The position numbers and the translations under genes were made by a program. A stretch of 9,902 nt of DNA from Phycisphaerae bacterium (GTDB lineage Bacteria; Planctomycetota; Phycisphaerae; UBA1845; Fen-1342): assembly GCA_022842805.1 (NCBI GenBank), contig JALHOX010000149.1, forward strand, positions 1 through 9,902, written 5' to 3'. Positions 1 through 7,033 of this stretch are shown here, piece after piece. The notes under the pieces are model-generated. The model was not told where the DNA came from. It did not search any database and worked only from the letters and a program-made list of their open reading frames with translations. Numbering within the stretch: the first letter of the stretch is position 1; every line of letters begins with the position of its first letter.

Positions 1-2
1 CG

Positions 3-428
3 GAATCGCAACCGGTCGTTCGCCCGCAGGCCGAGCTGAAGCGAGTGCTGAGCACGATGTTGTCAGATGCGGAGCTGGTGGGATCGTTTCGCATGGCCGA
101 AGACCTGGCGAAAAAATCGCCGCTGAGCGAGCCGATGCCGGAGCGATATCGGATCGTGGCGGCGGAAAAGGACGTCGACGACTGGTGGGTGATCACGGCG
201 CGGATTCAGTACATGCAGGCGGACGTGACGGTGCCGCTGCGGGTCCGGATTCGCTGGGCGGGCGATACGCCGATCGTGACGGTCGACGATTTGCTGATCC
301 CGGGCATCAACAAGAAATATTCGGCCCGCGTGATGTTTTATCGCGGCTACTACACCGGCACCTGGTTTGGCGATAACTACGGCGGGGTGATGAGCGGTGA
401 GATTCGGAAGGCGGCCAAGGAGGGATGA
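3..428 (+). CDS. Hypothetical protein, C-terminal part (5' end outside window)
   Basis: The reading frame is open from the left edge to TGA at 426-428, giving 141 visible residues. A GTG at 45 and an ATG at 57 could serve as starts, but the open frame upstream and the lack of a Shine-Dalgarno sequence make a partial gene more likely. The visible part looks like a compact alpha+beta domain: a helical stretch (KRVLSTMLSDAELVGSF), then beta-rich segments with aromatics (DDWWVITARI, VPLRVRIRW, YRGYYTGTWFGDNYGG). There is no signal peptide or membrane segment in the visible part. I do not recognise the family and see no catalytic motif. It lies on the same strand as the sigma factor gene, 116 bp downstream, with an inverted repeat in the gap, so it is probably a separate transcript. 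Confidence 0.6.
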   Translation, partial: ESQPVVRPQAELKRVLSTMLSDAELVGSFRMAEDLAKKSPLSEPMPERYRIVAAEKDVDDWWVITARIQYMQADVTVPLRVRIRWAGDTPIVTVDDLLIPGINKKYSARVMFYRGYYTGTWFGDNYGGVMSGEIRKAAKEG

Positions 429-458
429 GGGGCGTCGGCGCGGCGAGCGGGGGTTTAG

Positions 459-487
459 AGCTCCGCTGATCGAGGATTTTCGGAGCT
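459..487. terminator. Inverted repeat between hypothetical gene and sigma factor gene
   Basis: AGCTCCG (459-465) and CGGAGCT (481-487) form a perfect 7-bp inverted repeat around a 15-nt loop. It lies 31 bp after the stop of the upstream gene. A run of four T sits inside the loop (477-480), and no T tract follows the stem on the plus strand, so this is not a textbook intrinsic terminator. It could be a terminator for the upstream gene or an operator for the sigma factor promoter. Confidence 0.3.
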
Positions 488-531
488 GCGGGGCTTTGGG
501 GGGCGGTATGCGCCTGGACGCACGGGCGCGG

Positions 532-537
532 TACTAT
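532..537 (+). promoter_or_regulatory. Putative -10 box of sigma factor gene
   Basis: TACTAT at 532-537 resembles a -10 hexamer and lies in an AT-rich patch (ACTATTTTTACA) within otherwise very GC-rich sequence. No convincing -35 box is seen at the usual distance. Transcription from it would begin at about 543-546, directly on the GTG at 545, so the mRNA would be leaderless or the true start is further downstream. Confidence 0.3.
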
Positions 538-544
538 TTTTACA

Positions 545-1126
545 GTGGATAAGGTTTCGCGAAATAACGACCCCGCGGTGGACGCAACGATGCTGCTGCA
601 CGCGATGCGTGACGGCGACTCCAGCGCGGCGGGGCGGCTGCTGCCGTTGGTTTATGCAGAGCTGCGGGCGTTGGCGTCGCGGCGTCTGCGGGATCAACGC
701 GTCGGCCACACGCTGCAGCCCACCGCGCTGGTTCACGAAGCCTTTTTGAAGCTGGTGCATCAGCCCGATGGGGCCTGGAACGATCGGGCGCATTTCTTCG
801 CGGTCGCGGCGAGCGCGATGCGCAGCATTCTGGCGGACCATGCTCGTCGACGGGCGGCGGCGAAGCGCGGCGGCGGCTCCGAGCGGATCGGGCTGGATGA
901 GGCGGCGGTCGGCACGTCGACGGAATTCGATGTCCTGCAGATCGACGAGCTTTTGCAGCAACTGGCGCAGGTCGATCCGATGAAGCACAAGATCGTCGAG
1001 ATGCGATTTTTCGCGGGCATGACGCTCGAAGAGATCGCCGACGTCTTGAGCGTTTCGAAGACCACGATCGAGAGCGAATGGCGCGCCACTCGGGCCTGGC
1101 TGGCGGTGAAATTGAAGGACGCATGA
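545..1126 (+). CDS. ECF-type RNA polymerase sigma factor (TIGR02999-like)
   Basis: This 193-residue protein has the two-domain layout of an ECF sigma factor, which directs RNA polymerase to a small regulon. Sigma region 2 covers about residues 25-105 (RLLPLVYAELRALA, TALVHEAFLKLV, RAHFFAVAASAMRSIL). Sigma region 4 covers about 130-190, with a helix-turn-helix at 158-185 (MTLEEIADVLSVSKTTIESEW). The TLQPTALVHEA pattern is typical of the planctomycete/acidobacterial TIGR02999 group and lacks the acidic DxED motif of classical ECF factors. The GTG at 545 has no Shine-Dalgarno sequence; in-frame GTG 578 and ATG 590 are alternative starts that would also keep all of region 2. No anti-sigma gene is adjacent. 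Instead a membrane Ser/Thr kinase follows after 57 bp, which suggests control by phosphorylation. Confidence 0.93.
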   Translation: MDKVSRNNDPAVDATMLLHAMRDGDSSAAGRLLPLVYAELRALASRRLRDQRVGHTLQPTALVHEAFLKLVHQPDGAWNDRAHFFAVAASAMRSILADHARRRAAAKRGGGSERIGLDEAAVGTSTEFDVLQIDELLQQLAQVDPMKHKIVEMRFFAGMTLEEIADVLSVSKTTIESEWRATRAWLAVKLKDA

Positions 1127-1183
1127 TCGGTCGGGCCCGGCTGGAGCCTCACACTTCCACTCTGTAAATGATTGAACGGACGC

Positions 1184-3916
1184 ATGAGCGCGGAGCGATT
1201 TCAAGCGGCAATGAAGGTGTTTCAGGAGGTCTGCGACCTGCGCGGCGATGCGCGCGATGCCGCGTTGGAGCGGGCCTGTGGCAGCGATGCCGCCCTGCGG
1301 GCGGAAGTCGAGGCGCTTCTGCAACAGGACGGAGGTCAGACGCAGGCGCTGCGGGTCGACGCGATGCTCGACGCTCCGCAGCGGTTGGCGGCCGAGATCG
1401 CGGACGACTCCGGTTCGGACATTCCCAACGATCCGACGCTGCCGAAGCAGATCGGCCAGTATCGCATCCTGCGCCGCATCGGCGAGGGCGGCATGGGCAT
1501 GGTCTACGAGGCGCGGCAGCAGTCTCCGCGGCGCACGGTCGCGATCAAGGTGTTGCGTCCGTCGGGGAACTGGAGCTCGCTGCAGAAGCGCTTTGAGCAC
1601 GAGGCGTACATCCTCGGTCGCCTGCAACATCCGGGCATTGCGCAGATCTACGAGGCGGGGCGCGAGAACACGGCGTCGGGGGATCGGCTTTATCTGGTGA
1701 TGGAGCTGGTGCGCGGGCGCGACGTGATGCGCTACTGCGAGACACAGTCGCTGAGCGCTCGCCAGCGGATCGAGCTTTTCATCCGCATTTGCGACGCGGT
1801 GCAGCATGCACACCAGAAGGCGGTCATCCATCGCGATCTGAAGCCCGCGAATATTCTCGTTGCGTCGGATGAAAGCGCGCTGCGGACGATGGGCGGCTCG
1901 TCGGCGCCGACCCGCATCATCGCCGCGGGCCAGCCGAAGATCCTTGACTTCGGCGTGGCGCGGCTGACCGATTCGGACTTGCAGGTGACGACGGTGCAGA
2001 CGGGAGTGGGCCAGCTCATCGGCACGCTCCCCTATATGAGTCCGGAGCAGGTGGTGGGCGATCCGGCGGAAGTGGACACACGGGCCGACGTTTATTCCCT
2101 GGGCGTGATCCTGCACGAGTTGCTGACGGGGCAATTGCCGCACGATTTGCGCAATCGGTCGATGCTGGAGGCGGCGCGGATCATTCGCGAAGAGACGCCG
2201 GCGCGACTGAGCACGGTGAACCGTGCGCTGCGGGGCGACCTGGACACGATCGTGGGCAAGGCGCTGGAGAAGGAGAAGCAGCGTCGTTATCAGTCGGCGG
2301 CGGAGCTGGCGAGCGATCTGCGGAGCTATCTCGACGGTGCGCCGATCGCGGCGCGGCGTGACAGCCGCTGGTACGTGGTGCAGAAGACGCTGCGGCGTTA
2401 TCAACTGGTGGCCGGGCTGGCGGCGGGGTTGCTCGTGCTCGCGATCGGTTCGGCGATCGCGATGGGAGTGCTCTATCAGCGGGCGAACGCCGCCGCTCAG
2501 GCTGCGAAGCTGGAGGCCAAGCGGGCCGGCGAAGCCGAGGCTTATGCGAAGCAGCAGATGAAACGGGCGGAAGGCGTTAGTTCGTTTATGCAGCATGTGT
2601 TGCACGCCGCGGACGCGCGGGCGGTGGGGCGGGACGCGAAGATCATCGACGCGCTCAACTACGCCACGGGGAAGATCGACGAACTGTTGGGTAAGGAGCC
2701 GGAGTCGAAGGCGGCGGCGCTGTTTGCGCTGTCGCAGACCTATGCTGATTTTGGGGAGTATGAGCGGGCGGCGGGGTATGCAAAGGAGGCTCTGCGATTG
2801 CAGCGCGAGCTGCAGCCCGGGGTCACAGATCGCACGGCGAACGTGCTGCTCAACATGACGCCGATCTTGGCGAATGCGGGCCAGCGTCAACTTGCGATCG
2901 AGGCTTCGGAGGAGGGGCTTAGGATGGCGCGCGAGCTGACGCCGCCGAACCGCGAGTATGAGGCGTGGGCGCTATCGAATCTGGGGGCGCTGTATGCCGA
3001 CTCGCCCGAGACGATCGATCGTGGCGAGGAGTATCTGCGGAAGTCGCTCGAAATGCGGGAGAGCATTTCGAGCGATGATTCGCGGGTGAGCGCCGCGACG
3101 GCGGCGAACACGCTGGCCAGTTTGCTCTATCGCAAGCGCAAGTTCGAGGAAGCGGAGGCCTACGCGCTGCGTAGCGTCGAGTTGTTTGAGGCGTTTGGGG
3201 CGGATCAGTTCAACCCGATCTACCCGGTGGCGCTGAACTCCGTGGGCACGCTGCGAGCCGAGCTGGGAAAATTTGATGCGGCGCGGCCCTTTCTGGAGAA
3301 GTCCCTCCAGGTCCTCGATGAGAAATACGGGCGCGAGCACCCTCAGACGATGAACGCGCTGATCGGGCTGGCACAATTCGAGCGTGTGCATGGCGATGCG
3401 AATCGGGCGGAAGTGCTCTATCGCGAGGCGCTGCAGTATCGCGAGCGGGTGGGGCCGGCGAACCATCCGCAACTGAGCCAGGTGAAGACGGGGCTTGGGG
3501 CGACGCTGCTCAAACTGAAGCGCTATCAGGATGCGGAGCCGCTGCTGCGTGAGGCCTATGAGGTGCGCATGGCGAGCGCGCCGCGAGAGTTCACGACGTC
3601 GCTCACGAAGATGCAATACGGGCTCTGTCTCTATCATTTGGGTCGTCGCGACGATGCGCTGCCGATCCTGCAATCGGGCGTGGAGCAAGCGCGAGCGGCT
3701 GAGCGCCACAACACATATCTAGGACACGAGGCCGCGGCGGCGTTGATCGAGATCATGGAGCAGCGGGGCGAGACGGACTATGTGGCGGAGTTGAAAGCGC
3801 ACATGCAGTCGTTGCCGCCGATCCCGGGAAGCAACGCGACGTCGTCGCCGGCATTGTCGGCTTCGTCAGCAGCGTCCGCGCCGGCGAGCGCGCCGAAGTC
3901 GGAGAAGTCTCCGTGA
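1184..3916 (+). CDS. Membrane-anchored Ser/Thr protein kinase with C-terminal TPR repeats
   Basis: From ATG 1184 the protein has 910 residues; a TTG at 1172 would add four. The start MSAERFQ plus a helical region matches the N-terminal region usual in planctomycete kinases. The kinase domain (about 93-385) is complete: Gly loop GEGGMGMV at 100-107, ATP-binding Lys122 in VAIK, Glu140, catalytic loop HRDLKPAN at 216-223, DFG at 255-257 and SPE at 286-288, so it should be active. About 31 residues separate HRDLKPAN from DFG, longer than usual. A single membrane helix lies at about 407-431, followed by a coiled-coil-like Ala/Lys/Glu stretch (433-465) and roughly eight TPR-like repeats (about 505-865), predicted to lie outside the cytoplasm. 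The tail is Ser/Ala/Pro-rich. It follows the sigma factor gene, its probable partner, and its stop overlaps the next gene's start. Confidence 0.95.
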   Translation: MSAERFQAAMKVFQEVCDLRGDARDAALERACGSDAALRAEVEALLQQDGGQTQALRVDAMLDAPQRLAAEIADDSGSDIPNDPTLPKQIGQYRILRRIGEGGMGMVYEARQQSPRRTVAIKVLRPSGNWSSLQKRFEHEAYILGRLQHPGIAQIYEAGRENTASGDRLYLVMELVRGRDVMRYCETQSLSARQRIELFIRICDAVQHAHQKAVIHRDLKPANILVASDESALRTMGGSSAPTRIIAAGQPKILDFGVARLTDSDLQVTTVQTGVGQLIGTLPYMSPEQVVGDPAEVDTRADVYSLGVILHELLTGQLPHDLRNRSMLEAARIIREETPARLSTVNRALRGDLDTIVGKALEKEKQRRYQSAAELASDLRSYLDGAPIAARRDSRWYVVQKTLRRYQLVAGLAAGLLVLAIGSAIAMGVLYQRANAAAQAAKLEAKRAGEAEAYAKQQMKRAEGVSSFMQHVLHAADARAVGRDAKIIDALNYATGKIDELLGKEPESKAAALFALSQTYADFGEYERAAGYAKEALRLQRELQPGVTDRTANVLLNMTPILANAGQRQLAIEASEEGLRMARELTPPNREYEAWALSNLGALYADSPETIDRGEEYLRKSLEMRESISSDDSRVSAATAANTLASLLYRKRKFEEAEAYALRSVELFEAFGADQFNPIYPVALNSVGTLRAELGKFDAARPFLEKSLQVLDEKYGREHPQTMNALIGLAQFERVHGDANRAEVLYREALQYRERVGPANHPQLSQVKTGLGATLLKLKRYQDAEPLLREAYEVRMASAPREFTTSLTKMQYGLCLYHLGRRDDALPILQSGVEQARAAERHNTYLGHEAAAALIEIMEQRGETDYVAELKAHMQSLPPIPGSNATSSPALSASSAASAPASAPKSEKSP
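3901..3916 (+). promoter_or_regulatory. Shine-Dalgarno sequence and 4-nt stop/start overlap
   Basis: GGAG at 3901-3904 lies 8 nt before the GTG at 3913. The sequence GTGA (3913-3916) joins the start of the acetyltransferase to the TGA stop of the kinase. This arrangement fixes the downstream start and points to translational coupling. Confidence 0.65.
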
Positions 3917-4470
3917 ATTCCGTGGGCGGCGAGTTTGCGATTCGGGCGATGGTCGACGGCGATATCGAGGAGCTTTCGGTCGTCGGCGAGCGCACATTTC
4001 GGCAGACCTTTCAGGACGACCCGGACCATAACGAAACGAACATGGATTTGTTCGTGCGGCAGTGCTATTCGCCGGCGGCGCTCCGCGAGGAGTTCGCCGA
4101 TCCGCGGCTGACGTTTTTGCTGGCTGTGGCGCGGCCGGCGTCGCAGGGTGTGCGTGGGGCGATCATCGGGTATGCAAAGGTGCGTCGGAGCGAAGCGCCT
4201 TCGTGCGTCACCGGGGAGAAGCCGCTGGAACTGGGGCAGTTGTACGTCGACTTCGCCTGGCACGGGCGCGGCGTCGCGCACGCGCTGATGGAGCGGTGCG
4301 TCGATCTGGCGAAGTCTGAGGGTTTTCGCACGATGTGGCTGGGGGTTTGGCATCGCAACATCCGTGCGCAAAAGTTCTATCGCAAGTGGGGGTTCGCGTG
4401 GTGTGGGCAATATCCGTTCCAGTTCGGAAACGCCTCGCAGAAAGATGAAGTGATGATGCGGGCCGTTTAG
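3913..4470 (+). CDS. GNAT-family N-acetyltransferase, PaiA-like
   Basis: This 185-residue protein would transfer the acetyl group of acetyl-CoA to an amine. It has the GNAT order: N-terminal IRAMVDGDIEEL, then strand beta4 LELGQLYVDFAWHG and the pyrophosphate-binding loop at about 115-122 (AWHGRGVA), then WLGVWHRN (142-149) and FYRKWGF (155-161). TF..TF near residues 29-33, the WLGVW.RN block and the end G..F.FG...Q.D..M follow the pattern I recall for Bacillus PaiA, a polyamine acetyltransferase. The Gln/Arg that usually opens the CoA loop is Ala here. The substrate cannot be told from sequence: polyamine, small amine or protein N-terminus are all possible. The gene is probably co-translated with the kinase, so a role in the same signalling unit is possible but unproven. 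Confidence 0.88.
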   Translation: MNSVGGEFAIRAMVDGDIEELSVVGERTFRQTFQDDPDHNETNMDLFVRQCYSPAALREEFADPRLTFLLAVARPASQGVRGAIIGYAKVRRSEAPSCVTGEKPLELGQLYVDFAWHGRGVAHALMERCVDLAKSEGFRTMWLGVWHRNIRAQKFYRKWGFAWCGQYPFQFGNASQKDEVMMRAV

Positions 4471-4548
4471 GGCGGCTTATGGCGCGGGCATGGGTCGGCG
4501 GGGCGTGCGGAGCGTGGATCGGCGGATTCTGGGGTGGCCGATGAGGGA

Positions 4549-4574
4549 CCTGCCGACGCGGAAGGCGTCGGCAG
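4549..4574. terminator. Probable bidirectional terminator between convergent genes
   Basis: CCTGCCGACGC (4549-4559) and GCGTCGGCAGG (4564-4574) form a perfect 11-bp GC-rich stem with the tetraloop GGAA. It sits in the 132-bp gap between the acetyltransferase stop (4470) and the stop of the convergent lipoprotein gene (4603). No T tract follows on either strand, so termination may be inefficient or need a factor. Position and stem strength still make a shared terminator the best reading. Confidence 0.6.
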
Positions 4575-4602
4575 GGCACACGGCAGTAACCGCTGTTTCC
4601 AG

Positions 4603-6738
4603 TTACGGAGTTACATCCACGGCGGAGAGTATTCCCTTCCCGTCCGCGGTCGACTGCCCAACATAGGCCGTGTTGCCGACGACTTCGACGCATTGGCCGG
4701 TGCCTGGCAGCTTGATCGTTTCGCCGCCGACCGGATTTCGCGGATCGGTCACATTCCAGATGGCGAGAACGCCGGTGCCGTACGGCTCGCCGGCGCCGAC
4801 GACGTAGATCCGGTTGTTCGCCACCGCGATGTCAAAGCTATCGCTATTCATGACGGACCACAGTTCGACCGGCGCTGCCGGGTTACTCGCGTCGATAATC
4901 ACCAGACTGGTGGTCAACGCGTAGACAGTGGTTCCGACCACGCGGATCGCCCCCGCACCGCTGCTTGAACCCTCCTTGACTGGATCCAGCTCGGCGAGAA
5001 GGGTCGGCAGGGCCGGGTTGCTGACATTCACGAAGTAAACCGATCCGTACAGATCGGCGAGGCAAGCCGTCTTGCCATCCGGCAGCATCGCCACCCCGCG
5101 AATGTAGGACCCGACGTCCAAGCCGCCTCGGGCACGACCCTTGTCGACCGCCGGCTCTGTCACGTCGACGATCCCAAAGACACCATCGTCCTGAGAGTAA
5201 CTCTTATCGCCGCCGGCAATGTAGGCCAGCCCGCCAGCGACAACGCTCGCATTGCAGTCGGAATTCAGCCCCACGGCCTCGAGCGCTTGCATCGCTGACG
5301 CGTTCGAAACATCGACCATCTTGAACGAGCCGCACGAGACGTAGGCGACGGAGCCGTCGGTCGTGACACCCCGTCCGGACGAGTGCATGCTCAGAGGCAG
5401 CGAGCCGAGCGCTGCGGGCGTGCCGCGCCCGCCGATATAGGCGCTGAGGCCCACATCCTGATCGACCGCCAGCACGAGGTCGTTGTAAACCGCGATATCG
5501 CGAATCCGATTTGGAACTTCCAACGAGCCCAGGATGCGCGACGCCGCAGCGGATTCCCAGAGGGTCAGCCCGTCGCTCCCTCCCTTGTTCAACGTCACGG
5601 TTCGCTCGACGTTGCCATAGTACTTGTCGACCAATTGATAGGAGCGGTAATCGAGGCTCTCGTACCACTCCGCGACCGTCTTCGGATCGACCGCCGCTCG
5701 GCTCCCGAGGTCGCGATACATCTTGCAGGCCCAGCGGGCGCTCTCGCGGGTCTTCACCCACCAGTCGAAGCCGAGGTGCGCGCCGACGCCTTCATCGGCC
5801 ATCATCTGCGGCCAGCTTCCCAATCCGCTCCAGCAGAAGCCGCGATAGATGAGCGGTCGGTTCGTGCCCAGATCGTTCTTCTCCGCGAGGTACTTCGGGC
5901 TCACCAAAATCATCCAGCGGCGGATCGGAGCCGTCTCCGTCGCGAGTTGAAACTTCATGAATCCGGCCGCCAGCCGGCCGTCTTCCATCATTCGACGTCG
6001 CTCGCTGACTTCGACAGGCAGCCTCTGATAGGCCAGCTCCTGGGAGATCACCTGCCCCGTGAGCATGTAGACTTCGCTGCGGTTCAAGCCGCTGGGCCAT
6101 GCGATTCCGTGTGAATAGAGGTGGATTACTCCGTAGTCGGAGAGTGAGCGCAACGCGGCCAGCGTGCAGTTTTCGCCGCGAAACACCTCAAAGGGGTTTT
6201 GCCCCGCCGCAGCAAACGCAGCGTTCCCATACTCCTCGATCTTCGCCGAGAATTTCTTGCGCTCCCAGTAATGCGGGTTGTACAGGATGGTGCGTTTTGA
6301 TTTCGGGGCCATTCCCTTTTCGAACAAAGCGCGCGGCTTAGCGACGGCACGACCCTCATTTTCAATGTCCGCCGGCTCGAGATTTGGATTGGCTGGATCG
6401 TCGTCGCACGGGTCCGTGACCAACACGAGACGCATCCCGTTCTTCTGCTGCACCGCGAGCCCCTGCGGGCCGAGCTCGGTGAATTCCACGGCAGAATCGG
6501 AATTCAACGCCGCGGCGAGTTGATCGAGCGCCGCGGAAATCGCGGCAGGGTCCTGCGCCGCGTCGACCGTGGCGGCGGCGTCTTCGATCTGCTGTAGCAC
6601 GCGCTGTGTGGCGACATCGGGATCGCCCACACCGTCATCGATGGGCGGATCCAGCCACGGGCAACCGCCGAGCGACAAGCAGCAGGCGATGGTGGTGGAA
6701 AACAAGAGAGCGCATCTCAGACGTTTTGTGATGAACAT
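4603..6738 (-). CDS. Lipoprotein with caspase-like (CHAT/C25-like) domain and LVIVD-type beta-propeller
   Basis: ATG at 6738 is chosen because a strong Shine-Dalgarno sequence precedes it and a lipoprotein signal follows: basic MFITKRLR, a hydrophobic core, then lipobox LGGC with Cys26. The mature protein (total 711 residues) should be lipid-anchored. Residues about 40-110 are helical, then a strand. Residues about 148-330 look like a clan CD caspase fold: TILYNPHYWE, then VIHLYSHG with candidate catalytic His210, then LIYRGFCWSG with candidate Cys302, then GVGAHLGFDWWV. This resembles the CHAT/gingipain order of strand-His and strand-Cys. Residues about 411-711 hold seven propeller repeats of the LVIVD type, with motifs such as FGIVDVTEPA, VYFVNVSNPALP, LVIIDASNPAAP and LAIWNVTDPRNP. 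Protease activity and target are inferred, not shown. It is monocistronic, with its own promoter and a convergent neighbour. Confidence 0.85.
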   Translation of the reverse strand: MFITKRLRCALLFSTTIACCLSLGGCPWLDPPIDDGVGDPDVATQRVLQQIEDAAATVDAAQDPAAISAALDQLAAALNSDSAVEFTELGPQGLAVQQKNGMRLVLVTDPCDDDPANPNLEPADIENEGRAVAKPRALFEKGMAPKSKRTILYNPHYWERKKFSAKIEEYGNAAFAAAGQNPFEVFRGENCTLAALRSLSDYGVIHLYSHGIAWPSGLNRSEVYMLTGQVISQELAYQRLPVEVSERRRMMEDGRLAAGFMKFQLATETAPIRRWMILVSPKYLAEKNDLGTNRPLIYRGFCWSGLGSWPQMMADEGVGAHLGFDWWVKTRESARWACKMYRDLGSRAAVDPKTVAEWYESLDYRSYQLVDKYYGNVERTVTLNKGGSDGLTLWESAAASRILGSLEVPNRIRDIAVYNDLVLAVDQDVGLSAYIGGRGTPAALGSLPLSMHSSGRGVTTDGSVAYVSCGSFKMVDVSNASAMQALEAVGLNSDCNASVVAGGLAYIAGGDKSYSQDDGVFGIVDVTEPAVDKGRARGGLDVGSYIRGVAMLPDGKTACLADLYGSVYFVNVSNPALPTLLAELDPVKEGSSSGAGAIRVVGTTVYALTTSLVIIDASNPAAPVELWSVMNSDSFDIAVANNRIYVVGAGEPYGTGVLAIWNVTDPRNPVGGETIKLPGTGQCVEVVGNTAYVGQSTADGKGILSAVDVTP

Positions 6739-6744
6739 CGGATT

Positions 6745-6752
6745 GCCTCCTT
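6745..6752 (-). promoter_or_regulatory. Strong Shine-Dalgarno sequence deciding the lipoprotein start
   Basis: On the minus strand AAGGAGGC lies about 6 nt before ATG 6738. It is the strongest Shine-Dalgarno match in the window. It selects this ATG over an in-frame start 54 nt further upstream (6792), which would place extra residues ahead of the lipoprotein signal. Confidence 0.85.
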
Positions 6753-6831
6753 CGGGCCAGCGCCGAGCCGCGAGAAGGACGAGCCGGCGCAAGGCGGGAC
6801 TTGATTGCGCCTTTGATCCGAATTTCCTGCG

Positions 6832-6895
6832 ATTTGATGAGGCCCGGCTCCGTGACCGGGCCGTTCATCGAGATTCTAGCGCTCCGTCATCAAAT
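6832..6895. repeat. Nested inverted repeats in the divergent intergenic region
   Basis: GGCCCGG (6841-6847) and CCGGGCC (6856-6862) form a 7-bp stem with an 8-nt loop. Around it, ATTTGATGA (6832-6840) is a perfect inverted repeat of TCATCAAAT (6887-6895), and GATGA (6836-6840) could alternatively pair with TCATC at 6865-6869. The inner hairpin would lie at the very 5' end of the lipoprotein mRNA. The outer right arm overlaps the promoter spacer and the edge of the -35 box. Roles as operator half-sites or as an mRNA leader structure are both possible. Confidence 0.5.
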
Positions 6896-6900
6896 GTCAT
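6873..6900 (-). promoter_or_regulatory. Putative sigma70-type promoter of the lipoprotein gene
   Basis: Read on the minus strand, ATGACA (6900-6895) matches the -35 consensus at five of six positions. TAGAAT (6878-6873) matches the -10 consensus at five of six, and the spacer is 16 bp. The expected transcription start is near 6866, giving a leader of about 128 nt before ATG 6738. Confidence 0.5.
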
Positions 6901-6991
6901 TCGATGTCTGACCGAGACTCGTCGTCCATCGACGGGCGCGCCGCCGGCGCAGCCCCCCGCTGGCGAAAGAGCGAATCGCCGGTAAGCTCTC

Positions 6992-7014
6992 GTTGTCGAA
7001 CAACAGGATGTTGT
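6992..7014 (+). promoter_or_regulatory. Mutually exclusive small hairpins upstream of the membrane protein gene
   Basis: GTTGT (6992-6996), ACAACA (7000-7005) and TGTTGT (7009-7014) occur in a row. The middle segment can pair with the left one (5 bp, CGA loop) or the right one (6 bp, GGA loop), but not both. The second hairpin ends 7 nt before the Shine-Dalgarno GGAG at 7022-7025. The rest of the 295-bp divergent gap holds the lipoprotein promoter and nested repeats; I see no clear promoter for the plus-strand gene. Confidence 0.3.
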
Positions 7015-7033
7015 CCCTCTCGGAGTCGCACGG

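Noticed and set aside
455..2890. 811-codon open frame on the minus strand opposite the sigma factor and kinase genes
   Set aside because: Its translation is rich in Arg, His, Gln and Leu without domains, as expected for the antisense of GC-rich coding DNA. The plus-strand genes have clear family motifs, so this is a shadow frame.
2972..3709. 245-codon minus-strand open frame opposite the TPR region
   Set aside because: It is Arg/Leu/Gln-rich, with no recognisable domain and no ribosome site, and fully overlaps the kinase gene.
5383..6114. 243-codon plus-strand open frame opposite the lipoprotein gene
   Set aside because: The minus-strand gene has a signal peptide, lipobox and propeller repeats; this frame has none and is a shadow.
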